A DNA stretch of 64,000 bases from Hyphomicrobiales bacterium (GCA_900467745.1 UBQW01000038.1:1-64000), one strand, 5' to 3'. Positions 16,085-25,253 are shown, counted from the stretch's first letter. Notes: generated by a model not told the origin, from the letters alone. Numbers and translations: made by a program.

Positions 16085-17442
16085 CCTATGATATTGTTAT
16101 CAGCGGCACTGCCGTCCTGCCTGAAGGACCGCTCGACAACGCCTGGATCGCAATCCGCGATGGCAAGATCGCGGCCATCGGCACCGGTGAAGCGCCTAAT
16201 GCTGCACAAAGCTTCGAAGCCGGCGCCGACCTCATCATTCCCGGTGTTATCGACGGCCAGACCCACGCTTGTAGTTATGGCGGCCTTCCGGGCATCCGCT
16301 CGACGACACGCTCGGCGGTGGCCGGTGGCATTACGACCATTGTCGACATGCCCTATGACAATCCAGAACCGCTCAACTCGGTCGCAAGGCTGAATGCCAA
16401 GGTCGCAGCGATCCGCGAGCATGCCCATACCAACGTCGCGCTGTACGCTACAGTGATGCCTGGCCAGGCAATCGACGAGATCGACGGCCTGATCGCAGGG
16501 GGCGTCGTCGCCTTCAAGATTTCGACCTTCGAAAGCAGCCCTACCCGCTTTCCGCGTATCTCATCCAACCAGACTTTGGAGATCTTCACAGCGCTGGCTG
16601 AGACCGCGATCCCGCTTGGCGTGCACAATGAAGACCAGGAAATTGTCCGCGCAAATATCGCTGCGGCCAAGGCCGCTGGGCGCGATGGCATCGAGGCGCA
16701 TTCCCAAAGCCGGCCACCGGCCGCCGAGATGGCCGCGACCGCCCAGTTCCTCGAACTTGGAGCCGCCGCCGGCGCGCACGCACACATCGTGCACCTGACG
16801 ACGACACGCGGCTTCGATCTCGTCGAAAACTATCTGAACGACGGCTATCGCGCCACTGGTGAACTCTGCATCCACTATCTGTGGCTCGACCCCGAGATCG
16901 ATGGGCCCGCACTCGGCGCCAAGATGAAAGTCAATCCGCCGATCCGCCCTGGTCAGATCGAGTTTCTCTGGGATGATGTCGCCTCCGGCCGCGTCGCCTT
17001 CGTGAGCTCCGACCATTCTAGTTGGCCGATCGACAACAAGTTCACAACATCGATCTTCGATGCCGGCGCAGGTGTCCCAGGCCTTGAGACCTTGCTACCG
17101 GCCTTTTACACCGGAGCCGAGATACGCGGTTTTGACGCAGTGACCTTGACCGTCGAGCAGCTGTGCGAACGCCCCGCCAAATTCTTCGGCCTTTGGCCGC
17201 AGAAGGGAGCGCTCATCGTCGGCGCGGATGCCGATATCGCCATTGTCAAGTCGCAAGCGCAGGTGTGGGACGCGTCCAGAGCCCATGATGAGCTCCGCTG
17301 GAGCCCCTTTGACGGCCGCGAATTCAGCGTTCGCGTCGCGCGCACCTATGTCGGCGGCAAGCTCGCCTATGATGGCAGGGATATCGTCAACGCACCCGGC
17401 GATGGTCAGTATGTTGGCCGTGGCAATTCCGCCTGGTTCTGA
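16081..17442 (+). CDS. Cyclic amidohydrolase (hydantoinase/dihydroorotase/allantoinase family)
   Basis: A 453-residue TIM-barrel metal hydrolase that opens cyclic amides. Metal-site residues are visible: H62, carboxylated-lysine candidate K146 (VVAFKIS), H182 (GVHNED), H238 (HIVHLT) and D311 (SSDHSSW). The usual D-x-H-x-H start is D58-G-Q60-T-H62, so the first His is replaced by Gln, as also seen in some dihydroorotase-like subgroups; a changed metal site is likely. The start ATG overlaps the racemase stop, excluding the longer frame from 16042. With a racemase upstream and a C-S lyase downstream, it probably opens the ring of the imported compound; which ring is not known. Confidence 0.88.
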   Translation: MTYDIVISGTAVLPEGPLDNAWIAIRDGKIAAIGTGEAPNAAQSFEAGADLIIPGVIDGQTHACSYGGLPGIRSTTRSAVAGGITTIVDMPYDNPEPLNSVARLNAKVAAIREHAHTNVALYATVMPGQAIDEIDGLIAGGVVAFKISTFESSPTRFPRISSNQTLEIFTALAETAIPLGVHNEDQEIVRANIAAAKAAGRDGIEAHSQSRPPAAEMAATAQFLELGAAAGAHAHIVHLTTTRGFDLVENYLNDGYRATGELCIHYLWLDPEIDGPALGAKMKVNPPIRPGQIEFLWDDVASGRVAFVSSDHSSWPIDNKFTTSIFDAGAGVPGLETLLPAFYTGAEIRGFDAVTLTVEQLCERPAKFFGLWPQKGALIVGADADIAIVKSQAQVWDASRAHDELRWSPFDGREFSVRVARTYVGGKLAYDGRDIVNAPGDGQYVGRGNSAWF

Positions 17443-17463
17443 GTGCTCTCGCAAGGATTACAC

Positions 17464-18390
17464 ATGTCACATATCACAGCCGACACCTCGGGCGTCTTCG
17501 TCATCGCATGCACCCCCTTCGACGAGAACGGTGCGATCGACGCCACTAGCATCGACAGCATGGTCGATTTCTATTACGAAAAAGGCGCCGACGGCCTGAC
17601 GATCCTGGGCATGATGGGCGAAGCGCCGAAGCTGACCGAGGCCGAATCGATCGAGGTGACGCGCCGGACCCTGGCGCGCTCGGCCGGCAAACCTGTCGTT
17701 GTCGGCGTGTCCGCCCCCGGCCTTGCCGCGATCGGCGAACTGACGAAAGCGGTCATGGATATCGGTGCAGCCGGTGTCATGGTCGCGCCGCCGTCCAGCC
17801 TGCGGACCGACGACCAGATCGTCACATATTATCGCAATGTCGTCGAAACGATCGGCACCGATGTTCCCATCGTACTGCAGGACTTTCCGCTGGCGACTGG
17901 CGTCCAGATCAGCTCGAAAACGCTTGGCGTGATCTTCGAGGCGCATCCGAGCATCGTCATGCTGAAGCATGAAGACTGGCCGGGCTTGCAGAAGGTCGCC
18001 GACCTGCGTGCCGCCGAGGCAAAGGGCCGTCGGCGCGTCTCGATCCTTTGTGGCAACGCCGGCGTGTTCCTGCCAGAAGAAATGCAGCGCGGTGCCGACG
18101 GCGCAATGACCGGCTTCGCCTACCCCGAAATGATGGTGGGCGTTTGCAAACTGAGCAATGAAGGCCGGCATGAGGAGGCGCATGACCTCTTTGACGCCTA
18201 TCTGCCATTGATGCGCTACGAGCAACAGCCTGGCCTCGGCCTCGCCGTTCGCAAATATGTATTGGCCAAGCGCGGTGCGATCGCCAGCGCCACCCAGCGT
18301 CGCCCCGGTGCTGCACTCAACGCGGCGGCGGTGGCTGAAGTCGAGCGGCTGATCGCCCGCCAGGAAAAGAAACTAGGAGCTTTCAACTGA
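17464..18390 (+). CDS. DapA-family lyase/dehydratase
   Basis: A 308-residue class I aldolase-fold protein related to dihydrodipicolinate synthase. The Schiff-base lysine is K168 in VMLKHEDW and the phosphate/carboxylate loop is LGMMGEAPKLT. The catalytic Tyr that DapA carries in its YNxP motif is replaced by the LQDFP segment (138-142), so it is not a lysine-biosynthesis enzyme; it more likely cleaves or dehydrates a 2-oxo acid. The start ATG at 17464 follows AAGGA. It lies inside the racemase-to-C-S-lyase operon with a three-way TGATG overlap to the next gene. Confidence 0.87.
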   Translation: MSHITADTSGVFVIACTPFDENGAIDATSIDSMVDFYYEKGADGLTILGMMGEAPKLTEAESIEVTRRTLARSAGKPVVVGVSAPGLAAIGELTKAVMDIGAAGVMVAPPSSLRTDDQIVTYYRNVVETIGTDVPIVLQDFPLATGVQISSKTLGVIFEAHPSIVMLKHEDWPGLQKVADLRAAEAKGRRRVSILCGNAGVFLPEEMQRGADGAMTGFAYPEMMVGVCKLSNEGRHEEAHDLFDAYLPLMRYEQQPGLGLAVRKYVLAKRGAIASATQRRPGAALNAAAVAEVERLIARQEKKLGAFN

Positions 18391-19148
18391 TGGACCTGCA
18401 GATCTCTGGTAAGAAGGCACTCGTTCTCGGCGCCAGCCGTGGTCTCGGCGCCGCCATCGCGGCCGGCCTCGCAGCAGAAGGTGTCAAGGTCTTTGCAGCG
18501 GCGCGCAGCACTGACAAGATCAAGGCGACCGACAACATCATACCTGTCGCCGTCGACCTTTCCGACGCCGTCTCGGTGGCTGCCCTGGTCGAGATGCTGA
18601 TGAGCCAGGGCGGCGTCGATATCGTCGTCAACAATTCCGGGGGCCCCAAAGCCGGTCCGGCGCTCGGTCAGTCGACCGAAAGCTGGGTTGACGCCTTCCA
18701 GTCGATGGCGACCTCCATCTTTTCGATCACCGACGCCATGTTGGCCGGAATGATTTCCCGCAAATGGGGGCGCGTCATTACGATCGGTTCTTCTGGTGTC
18801 GTCCAGCCGATCGCAAATCTGGCGTTGTCGAACGGTGTGCGCGCAGCTATAGCCGGCTGGTCAAAGACGCTGGCCTCCGAGGTTGCCCGTCACGGCATCA
18901 CGGTGAACATGATCCTGCCCGGCCGCATCGCCACCGACCGCGTTCGCGAACTCGACGGGATCAAGGCCGAAAAGACAGGCGCCTCGATCGAGGCGGTCGA
19001 GGAAGCGTCGCGCAACGAAATCCCGGTTGGCCGTTATGGCAACCCGTCGGAATTTGCAGCCGTTGCCGTTTTCCTGGCAAGCTCTCAGGCAAGCTACGTC
19101 ACAGGATCGTCAATCCGGGTCGATGGCGGCATGATCAGGGGACTGTAA
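18390..19148 (+). CDS. SDR-family protein with altered catalytic motif
   Basis: A 252-residue Rossmann-fold short-chain dehydrogenase-like protein. The cofactor motif is LGASRGLG (13-20) and the NNSGG motif is at 81-85. The catalytic Y-x3-K is replaced by S147-N-G-V-R151, although the preceding Ser (GSSGV, 133-137) and the C-terminal VTGSSIRVDGGM are standard. Either another residue acts as acid/base or the protein does not use the usual dehydrogenase mechanism. The ATG overlaps the upstream stop (TGATG). Its pathway step is unknown. Confidence 0.88.
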   Translation: MDLQISGKKALVLGASRGLGAAIAAGLAAEGVKVFAAARSTDKIKATDNIIPVAVDLSDAVSVAALVEMLMSQGGVDIVVNNSGGPKAGPALGQSTESWVDAFQSMATSIFSITDAMLAGMISRKWGRVITIGSSGVVQPIANLALSNGVRAAIAGWSKTLASEVARHGITVNMILPGRIATDRVRELDGIKAEKTGASIEAVEEASRNEIPVGRYGNPSEFAAVAVFLASSQASYVTGSSIRVDGGMIRGL

Positions 19149-19151
19149 GCG

Positions 19152-20297
19152 ATGACCGATTTCGATGCTGTTTATGAGCGCCGCGGCACAGGCAGCTCGA
19201 AGTGGAGCAAGTATCCGACAGACATTCTGCCGATGTGGGTCGCCGACATGGACTTTCCAGCAGCACCCGAGATCCTGGAGGCCATACGCAACCGCCTCGA
19301 ACATCCGATGCTCGGCTACGGCGTTGCCCGCGACGACCTGCGCGCCCGCATTGTCGAGGACATGCAATCGAAATACCACTGGTCGATCACGCCTGAGGAC
19401 ATCGTATTTTTGCCGGGCGTCGAGCCAGGGTTCAATATGGGTTTGAAAGCGATGCTCGAGCCCGGCGATGGCCTGGTGGTGCAGACGCCGGTCTACCGCC
19501 CTATCCTCAATGCGCCGTCTCACTGGGGCCTTGTGCGTAATGACGTGCCGCTAAGGCAAACCGAGCACGGCTATGTGATGGATGTCGATCCGCTGGCCGC
19601 AGCGCTTTCGCAGTCGCGTGCGCTGCTTTTGTGCAATCCGCAGAATCCGACAGGCAAGGTGTTCACGAAAGACGAGCTCACCGAGATCGCCACGCTCTGC
19701 CGGGACAATGACGCGTTGATCATCTCCGACGAGATCCATTGCGACCTGCTGTTCGACGGTCGCCATCATATCCCGATCGCCACACTGTCTGAGGAAACGG
19801 GGAACCGGACCATCACCCTGATGGCGGCCAGCAAGACCTTCAACATAGCCGGCCTGAAAACCGCCTTTGCGATCATCCAGAACAAGTCGATCAGAGAACG
19901 CTTCGTGCTCTCGAAGCTTGGAATGGTCGATAGCGTCAATGTTCTCGGCCTTGAGGCAACCCTTGCAGCCTACACCCATGCCTCCGGCTGGAAAGCTCGG
20001 ATGCTTTCCTACATCCAGGCCAACCGTGACTATCTCTCACAACAGGTGGCGTTACGTTTCCCCGCTATTCGACTTATCAAGGCAGAAGCGACGTTTCTTG
20101 CCTGGCTCGACTGCAGCGAACTAGGGCTCGCAGGCGATCCGCAGGCCTTCTTTCTAGAACATGGCAAAGTGGGGTTCAGCGCCGGATCAGAGTTCGGCGC
20201 GGCCTATGGAGACTACGTCCGTGTCAATTTCGGCTGCCCACGATCGTTGCTGAGCGAGGGCCTCGACAGAATGGAACGGGCGCTAGGCAAGCGCTAG
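19152..20297 (+). CDS. PatB/MalY-type PLP C-S lyase (aminotransferase class I/II fold)
   Basis: A 381-residue fold-type I PLP enzyme. The Schiff-base lysine is K228 in MAASKTFNIAGLKTAF, the PLP pyridine-binding Asp is D193 in ISDEIHCDL, and the family opening WSKYPTDILPMWVADMDF is clear. PatB/MalY proteins mostly cleave the C-S bond of cystathionine, cysteine or cysteine conjugates to pyruvate, ammonia and a thiol, rather than transaminate. It ends the operon three bases after the SDR stop. With the sulfurtransferase of the same regulon, this is the main clue that the imported compound contains sulfur. Confidence 0.92.
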   Translation: MTDFDAVYERRGTGSSKWSKYPTDILPMWVADMDFPAAPEILEAIRNRLEHPMLGYGVARDDLRARIVEDMQSKYHWSITPEDIVFLPGVEPGFNMGLKAMLEPGDGLVVQTPVYRPILNAPSHWGLVRNDVPLRQTEHGYVMDVDPLAAALSQSRALLLCNPQNPTGKVFTKDELTEIATLCRDNDALIISDEIHCDLLFDGRHHIPIATLSEETGNRTITLMAASKTFNIAGLKTAFAIIQNKSIRERFVLSKLGMVDSVNVLGLEATLAAYTHASGWKARMLSYIQANRDYLSQQVALRFPAIRLIKAEATFLAWLDCSELGLAGDPQAFFLEHGKVGFSAGSEFGAAYGDYVRVNFGCPRSLLSEGLDRMERALGKR

Positions 20298-20506
20298 ATC
20301 CTTGTAAAGTCAGGGTCTAGCCAGCCAGCGCATGGGTGGCGCGCTCACGGTTAAGTGTCCAGACATACGCTACGAAACTGCAGCGATTCATTGGCAACGA
20401 CATTCGCCTATGATTGCCATCTATTGGTGTTCTCGCACCGTGCGATAAACGCACATCCGCACCCATGTCAAAGTGTCAGGGGCCAACTCCCTCCCCAGAC
20501 ACTCGC

Positions 20507-21385
20507 CTAGTCCTCGTTTACCGCTGCCAGGAGCCAATCGCGAAACGCACCCACCACCGGTCGCGCCTCGTTGCGTCGGGGATAAACAAGGAAGTGGTTG
20601 GCTTCGGTAAGCGCCACCGCCCTTCCAGCAAATGGCTGGACGAGACGGCCGCTTGACAGCTCGCGCTCGGCGAGCTTGACGGCTTCGAGGCATACCCCCA
20701 TGCCGTCCGCGGCTGCCGCTATTGCCATGAAGCTGCGATCGAAGCGAAGTGCCGGCTGGCGTGGCATCGCAGATCCATTGGCGTAAAACCAGTCCGGCCA
20801 GCTCACATTCTTGATCATGCTTCTGATCAGAGGTACGCGATGCAAATCCTCGATCGTTAGTAGCTCTTGTGCCATTTCGGGCGTACACATGGGCTGGACT
20901 TCGACGGGCCCGAGCGAATGGATCACCAGTCCCTCGTCGGCAGAGCTCAAGCCATAGACGATATCGACGTCGAACTGGTCTTGAGCGAAATGTACGGGCT
21001 TGGTGTCGGCCGAGATCGTTACCTCGAAACCAGGATTGTCGATCAAAAACCTGGTAAGGCGCGGCGCAAGCCACTGCGCTGCAAAGCTTGGAGACGAATG
21101 CAGGCGCAATACTAGAGACTGGCGCGCTGACAGCGTGTCCATCGCCCCCCGCAACAGCGCCATGGCCTCGACGACCGGCTGCTGGAACATCACCCCATCT
21201 GCGGTCAGGCGCAGTTCGCCGTGGCTGCGATCAAACAGCAGCGTACCGATCTCGCGTTCCAGCTTGGTAATCGCGTGGCTAACGGCGCTGGGAGAAAGGT
21301 TCAGATCCCTGGCGGCAAGCTTGAACGAGAGATGCCGCGCCGCAGCCTCGAAAGCATGCAGCCCGCCGATTGGAATCCGTTTCAT
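20507..21385 (-). CDS. LysR-family regulator (GcvA-like)
   Basis: A 292-residue LysR regulator. The N-terminal helix-turn-helix is LSFKLAARDLNLSPSAVSHAITKLE, followed by the LysR substrate domain from about residue 90. The opening IGGLHAFEAAARHLSF is typical of GcvA/amino-acid-responsive members. It is convergent with the C-S lyase gene and divergent from the glucose-type dehydrogenase gene across 236 bases, so it most likely controls one of these. The ATG at 21385 is the only good start. Confidence 0.92.
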   Translation of the reverse strand: MKRIPIGGLHAFEAAARHLSFKLAARDLNLSPSAVSHAITKLEREIGTLLFDRSHGELRLTADGVMFQQPVVEAMALLRGAMDTLSARQSLVLRLHSSPSFAAQWLAPRLTRFLIDNPGFEVTISADTKPVHFAQDQFDVDIVYGLSSADEGLVIHSLGPVEVQPMCTPEMAQELLTIEDLHRVPLIRSMIKNVSWPDWFYANGSAMPRQPALRFDRSFMAIAAAADGMGVCLEAVKLAERELSSGRLVQPFAGRAVALTEANHFLVYPRRNEARPVVGAFRDWLLAAVNED

Positions 21386-21621
21386 CTGTTGTCGACCCGT
21401 CCGTTTCGCCGTCGTGGCAGCGCTATGACATTTTGCCCGCTTGCGAAAGCGAAATGAGAAAAATTCATCTGCCCGGATATGATTTCATCCGCGGCCATCA
21501 TTGCTTGTCCTGAAAATAGCAAGGGCGCAAAACGCGGCGTCACTCGGCCTGCGTCAATTTGCGCAGGCCTCCCAATCACGCCGACTTTTGCCGCAAGGCA
21601 GTGTCTTTCTGTGAGGCAATC

Positions 21622-24009
21622 TTGTTATCTTTTCGAGGCGCGAAGATCGCGCAGACTGTGTTCGGGGCGGTGCTATCGCTTCTAGGCTTGTACTTTGCCG
21701 CGAATGGCGGCTGGCTGGTGACCCTGGGCGGCACCTTCTATTATCTCATCGTCGGTCTCTTGATGGTCGTCAGCGGCGTTCAGGTGGCGCGCGGTCGCAA
21801 TTCCGGCTTTATCATCTATTTCCTCGCCTGGACCCTGACGCTGGTCTGGAGCTTCGTTGAATCCGGGCTTGATCCGTGGAAGCTCGAAGTACGGCTCTTC
21901 GCACCCAGTGTCCTGCTTGCCGCCTTCCTGCTGCCAGGACTAGGGAGCGGCATCAAGGCTGCCAGCCCGCGCTTCTGGCGCGGTTTCCAGGCCGTGACGG
22001 GTGTCGTTGCCGTGCTCTTGGTCGGCGCCATCCTTTACGCCGCCTATGGCCCTGCTTCAGGCGAGACCACGCAGATCACAGCTCAGAAAGCTCCAATGAG
22101 CCCGACAGGGTGGGTGCACTACGGCAATGATGCCGGCCAGAGCCGCTTCGCCGATCTGGCCCAGATCACGCCGGATAATGTCAACAAGTTGCAGGTCGCC
22201 TGGAGCTCGCATTCGGGCGACCTGCCCGATGAGATGGAGCTGCATCGCAAGGGTCGCGAGTATCACTCTGAATCGACCCCCATAAAGATCGGCAACACGC
22301 TCTATAGCTGCACACCGCACTCCTGGGTTATCGCAACCGATGCCACCACCGGCAAGGTGAAGTGGACATTCGATCCCAAGCTACCCCGCACCAATCCCTA
22401 CATCGTGTGCCGTGGCGTGAGCTACTACGACGCCCCTCAGGCGGACAGTTGCAAGGCCCGCGTCTTTGCGCCGACGATGGACGGTCGCATTTATGCACTC
22501 GATGCCGATAGCGGGCAGATCTGCGATGGTTTCGGCCAGAATGGCTTCATCGATCTCAAGGACCAGACTGGCAAGGACAACAATGGCAAATCCTGGGGCG
22601 GTGGTTGGCAGGTCTCGACCTCCACGCCGCTGGTCATGAACGATCGCCTTGTTGTCGGCAGCCGCGTGATCGACAATATGTCCACGGATGAGCCCTCGGG
22701 CGTCGTGCGCGCCTTCGATCCCCTTGACGGACATCAGGTCTGGGCCTGGGACGTCGGCCGTTCGGAGGATGCCCTGCCCGGCCGCCTGCCGGAGGGTGAA
22801 GTCTACACCAAGGGCACGCCCAATGTCTGGGGCACCATCACCGGCGATGCCAAGTTGAACCTGGTCTATCTTGGAACCGGCAACGCCGCCCCCGACTACT
22901 TCACTGCCTTCCGCCGCCCTTTTGACAACAAGTTCGGCACCTCGCTCGTCGCACTTGACGTTACGACCGGCAAGTTGCGCTGGCATTACCAGCTCGTGCA
23001 TAACGACATGTGGGACTTTGACGTGCCGGTCGGCCCGTCGCTATTTGACATGCCTGATGGCACGCCGGCGCTCATCCAGACGACCAAGATGGGCGAGGTC
23101 TTCATGTTCAACCGTGAAACAGGCGAGCCTTTGGTTGAGACCAAGGAAATGCCCTTTACGACAAACGGTGCAGCACCGAACGTTCCAGTTTCACCGACCC
23201 AGCCAGTTCCAGTGGGAATGCCCTCGCTCGTACCAGACAAGCTGACCGAGCAGGATATGTGGGGCGCAACGCCAATCGATCAGCTCGCATGCCGCATCGA
23301 TTTTGCACGCGCACGCAACGAAGGCATCTTCACGCCGATCGGCCCAACACGTTCAATCGGCAACCCGGCCTTCGACGGTGTGACGGACTGGGGCGGCGCT
23401 TCGGTCGATCCAGTCAACAAAATCATGTACGTCAACACGATGAACATGCCGTTCTATTTCCAGCTGGTTGACCGCAACACGCCTTACGGCAAGGAACTCC
23501 TCAAGCAAAAGAGCAGCGGCGGTGAAAACGCCCAGAAACTCGACGTACGCCTGCAGGAAAACACGCCCTATCTGGCAACCCTGCGCGCATGGCTCAGCCC
23601 CTTCATGGTGCCTTGCGTCCCGCCGCCATGGGGACAGCTGGTGGCGATCGACCTCAAGACGCAAAAGGTGCTTTGGCGCAAAACGCTCGGCAATGCTCGC
23701 AAGAACAACGCCTTCGGCCTGACCCAGAACTTGCCCCTGCCGACAGGCACGCCGAACCTCGGCGGCTCGCTGGTAACGGCTGGTGGCCTGGTGTTCATCG
23801 GTGCAACCACGGACAACTACGTCCGCGCATTTGACGCCCACACCGGCAAGGAAGTTTGGCGCTACAGCCTGCCTGCCGGCGGCCAGGCCAACCCGATGAG
23901 CTACGTGGGTGAAGATGGTCGTCAGTATGTCGTCATCACCGCTGGTGGCCACGGCGCGCTCGGCACCACCTATGGCGACGAAACAATTGCCTTCGCACTG
24001 CCGAGGTAA
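21622..24009 (+). CDS. gcd: Membrane-bound PQQ-dependent dehydrogenase, glucose/quinate/shikimate type
   Basis: About 795 residues. The N-terminal 130 residues hold four to five membrane helices (for example VFGAVLSLLGLYFAANGGW and YLIVGLLMVVSGV); the rest is an eight-bladed PQQ beta-propeller in the periplasm. Quinoprotein hallmarks include WVHYGNDAGQSRFADLAQI, HNDMWDFDVP, and the C-terminal GGLVFIGATTDNYVRAFDAHTGKEVW repeat unit. Such enzymes oxidise aldoses (or quinate/shikimate) to lactones and pass electrons to ubiquinone. A TTG at 21622 has a GAGG six bases upstream; the frame is open back to 21559. A pqqA gene lies 195 bases downstream. Confidence 0.93.
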   Translation: MLSFRGAKIAQTVFGAVLSLLGLYFAANGGWLVTLGGTFYYLIVGLLMVVSGVQVARGRNSGFIIYFLAWTLTLVWSFVESGLDPWKLEVRLFAPSVLLAAFLLPGLGSGIKAASPRFWRGFQAVTGVVAVLLVGAILYAAYGPASGETTQITAQKAPMSPTGWVHYGNDAGQSRFADLAQITPDNVNKLQVAWSSHSGDLPDEMELHRKGREYHSESTPIKIGNTLYSCTPHSWVIATDATTGKVKWTFDPKLPRTNPYIVCRGVSYYDAPQADSCKARVFAPTMDGRIYALDADSGQICDGFGQNGFIDLKDQTGKDNNGKSWGGGWQVSTSTPLVMNDRLVVGSRVIDNMSTDEPSGVVRAFDPLDGHQVWAWDVGRSEDALPGRLPEGEVYTKGTPNVWGTITGDAKLNLVYLGTGNAAPDYFTAFRRPFDNKFGTSLVALDVTTGKLRWHYQLVHNDMWDFDVPVGPSLFDMPDGTPALIQTTKMGEVFMFNRETGEPLVETKEMPFTTNGAAPNVPVSPTQPVPVGMPSLVPDKLTEQDMWGATPIDQLACRIDFARARNEGIFTPIGPTRSIGNPAFDGVTDWGGASVDPVNKIMYVNTMNMPFYFQLVDRNTPYGKELLKQKSSGGENAQKLDVRLQENTPYLATLRAWLSPFMVPCVPPPWGQLVAIDLKTQKVLWRKTLGNARKNNAFGLTQNLPLPTGTPNLGGSLVTAGGLVFIGATTDNYVRAFDAHTGKEVWRYSLPAGGQANPMSYVGEDGRQYVVITAGGHGALGTTYGDETIAFALPR

Positions 24010-24023
24010 TCTCGAAGAGGTTT

Positions 24024-24050
24024 GCCCGCTCGACGAAAAGTCGAGTGGGC
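24024..24050 (+). terminator. Stem-loop after gcd
   Basis: GCCCGCTCGAC pairs with GTCGAGTGGGC around GAAAA, with one G-U pair. It begins 14 bases after the gcd stop. There is no T run, so it may be an RNA-stabilising or attenuating hairpin rather than a classical terminator. Confidence 0.5.
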
Positions 24051-24111
24051 TGACGCGCACTACAATGATTGCATGTGCACGACATTCATGCCGGCAGCAG
24101 CCGGTATGAAA

Positions 24112-24147
24112 CGCTGCGGCAGGATAGAACGTCCTGCCCCAGCAGCG
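24112..24147 (+). repeat. Strong stem-loop in pqqA leader
   Basis: CGCTGC-GGCAGGA pairs with TCCTGCC-CCA-GCAGCG, leaving a three-base bulge and a seven-base loop. It lies 57 bases before the pqqA start, in the gap after gcd, and could influence pqqA expression or terminate gcd mRNA. Confidence 0.5.
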
Positions 24148-24204
24148 TTGCCGCCACGCACAGAGCTGGCGGTGTCTGAAACCAAGCACGAAAGGAATAG
24201 AACC

Positions 24205-24300
24205 ATGACATGGTCTGCACCAAAATTCATCGAAGTCGCCTGCGGAATGGAAATCAATCGCTACGCACCTGCTGATGGCGGTGAACCGATCCTGTTCTAA
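24205..24300 (+). CDS. pqqA: PQQ precursor peptide PqqA
   Basis: A 31-residue peptide, MTWSAPKFIEV then ACGMEINRYAPA, with the invariant Glu16 and Tyr20 of PqqA spaced E-x3-Y. In PQQ synthesis the radical-SAM enzyme PqqE, with PqqD, links these two side chains, and proteases release the linked pair. The ATG at 24205 follows AAGGAAT. No pqqB, C, D or E follows; the next gene is yceI. So this copy must rely on PQQ enzymes encoded elsewhere. It sits directly behind the PQQ enzyme gene gcd. Confidence 0.9.
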   Translation: MTWSAPKFIEVACGMEINRYAPADGGEPILF

Positions 24301-24557
24301 GCAGATGAAGCGGGCAAGCGGACCGATGGTTCTAAGAGCCCGCTGCGTTAAGTCTGCCGTCGATAGCTGTGTCTGGCGTTCACGAGGCGCATCGATACAT
24401 CTGTCGCCGGCAACGCCGCATCACCAGGGTCCGGTTGTCCGCCGGTGATAAACGACAATGAGCTTCTCCAAGGGCAGCGTAACAGCTAATGCTGCCTGAG
24501 TGGGCATGCTGCCCGAAGCAATGCGGGGCCTTGCCCACTATTGAAAGCGAACAGACG

Positions 24558-25196
24558 ATGTCGTTGAACTGGATCCTCCCGCCGATCGCTGCAGCGGCGG
24601 CGCTTGTTTGCTGCTCCGTGTGGGCCGCGCAGCCCGAACACGATCCCGCGCCCTCGGGAGCCTACGTGTCGGACCCCGCTCATTCAAGCGTGATCTGGAA
24701 GGTCAACCATCTCGGCCTCTCCAACTACACCGCTCGCTTTACCCGCATGACGGCGGAACTGGACTGGCACGCAGAACGTCCTGAAACATCCTCGGTCGTC
24801 GCAACCATAGACCCGCTATCCGTCCAGACGAATTTCCCCTTTCCTGAACGCGAGGATTTCGACAAGGAGATTGGCACCGAAGACAGGTTTCTGGCCGGGA
24901 AGCCAATCCGCTTCGTCTCGAAAGAGATTACCGCCATCGATTCGCACCATGGAACGGTTGCGGGCGATCTGACATTTCGCGGCGAAACCCATCCTGCCGT
25001 GTTGAACGTCACATTCAACGGTTCAATGGCGCGCCAGCCCGCCGCCGACAGCCCGAAGATCGGATTTTCCGCCGAGTTGATTTTCAAGCGCAGTGAATGG
25101 GGCCTCGCACCCAAGATCAAGTCCGTCGGCGACGAGGTGACCGTCATCATCGAAACGGAACTCCAGCCGGCTCAGGCGTCCAATCACGCGCAATAA
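24558..25196 (+). CDS. YceI-family periplasmic lipid-binding protein
   Basis: A 212-residue protein. A signal peptide spans residues 1-25 (PPIAAAAALVCCSVW then AAQ). The mature part shows the YceI lipocalin-like barrel: DPAHSSVIWKVNHLGLSNYTARF, VQTNFPFPEREDFD and GDLTFRGETHPAVLNVTF. YceI proteins bind isoprenoid-type lipids such as ubiquinone in the periplasm; a link to quinone-dependent dehydrogenase upstream is possible. The ATG at 24558 is chosen because it opens the signal peptide; the frame extends upstream without purpose. Confidence 0.9.
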   Translation: MSLNWILPPIAAAAALVCCSVWAAQPEHDPAPSGAYVSDPAHSSVIWKVNHLGLSNYTARFTRMTAELDWHAERPETSSVVATIDPLSVQTNFPFPEREDFDKEIGTEDRFLAGKPIRFVSKEITAIDSHHGTVAGDLTFRGETHPAVLNVTFNGSMARQPAADSPKIGFSAELIFKRSEWGLAPKIKSVGDEVTVIIETELQPAQASNHAQ

Positions 25197-25253
25197 GGAG
25201 CCCGGCGAATAACTGAACTTACGAGCAAGCCAATGTTCGGCGCTGCTCATAAT

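Noticed and set aside
17464..18390. Lysine-biosynthesis dihydrodipicolinate synthase
   Set aside because: The catalytic YNxP tyrosine is missing and the gene is in a catabolic operon.
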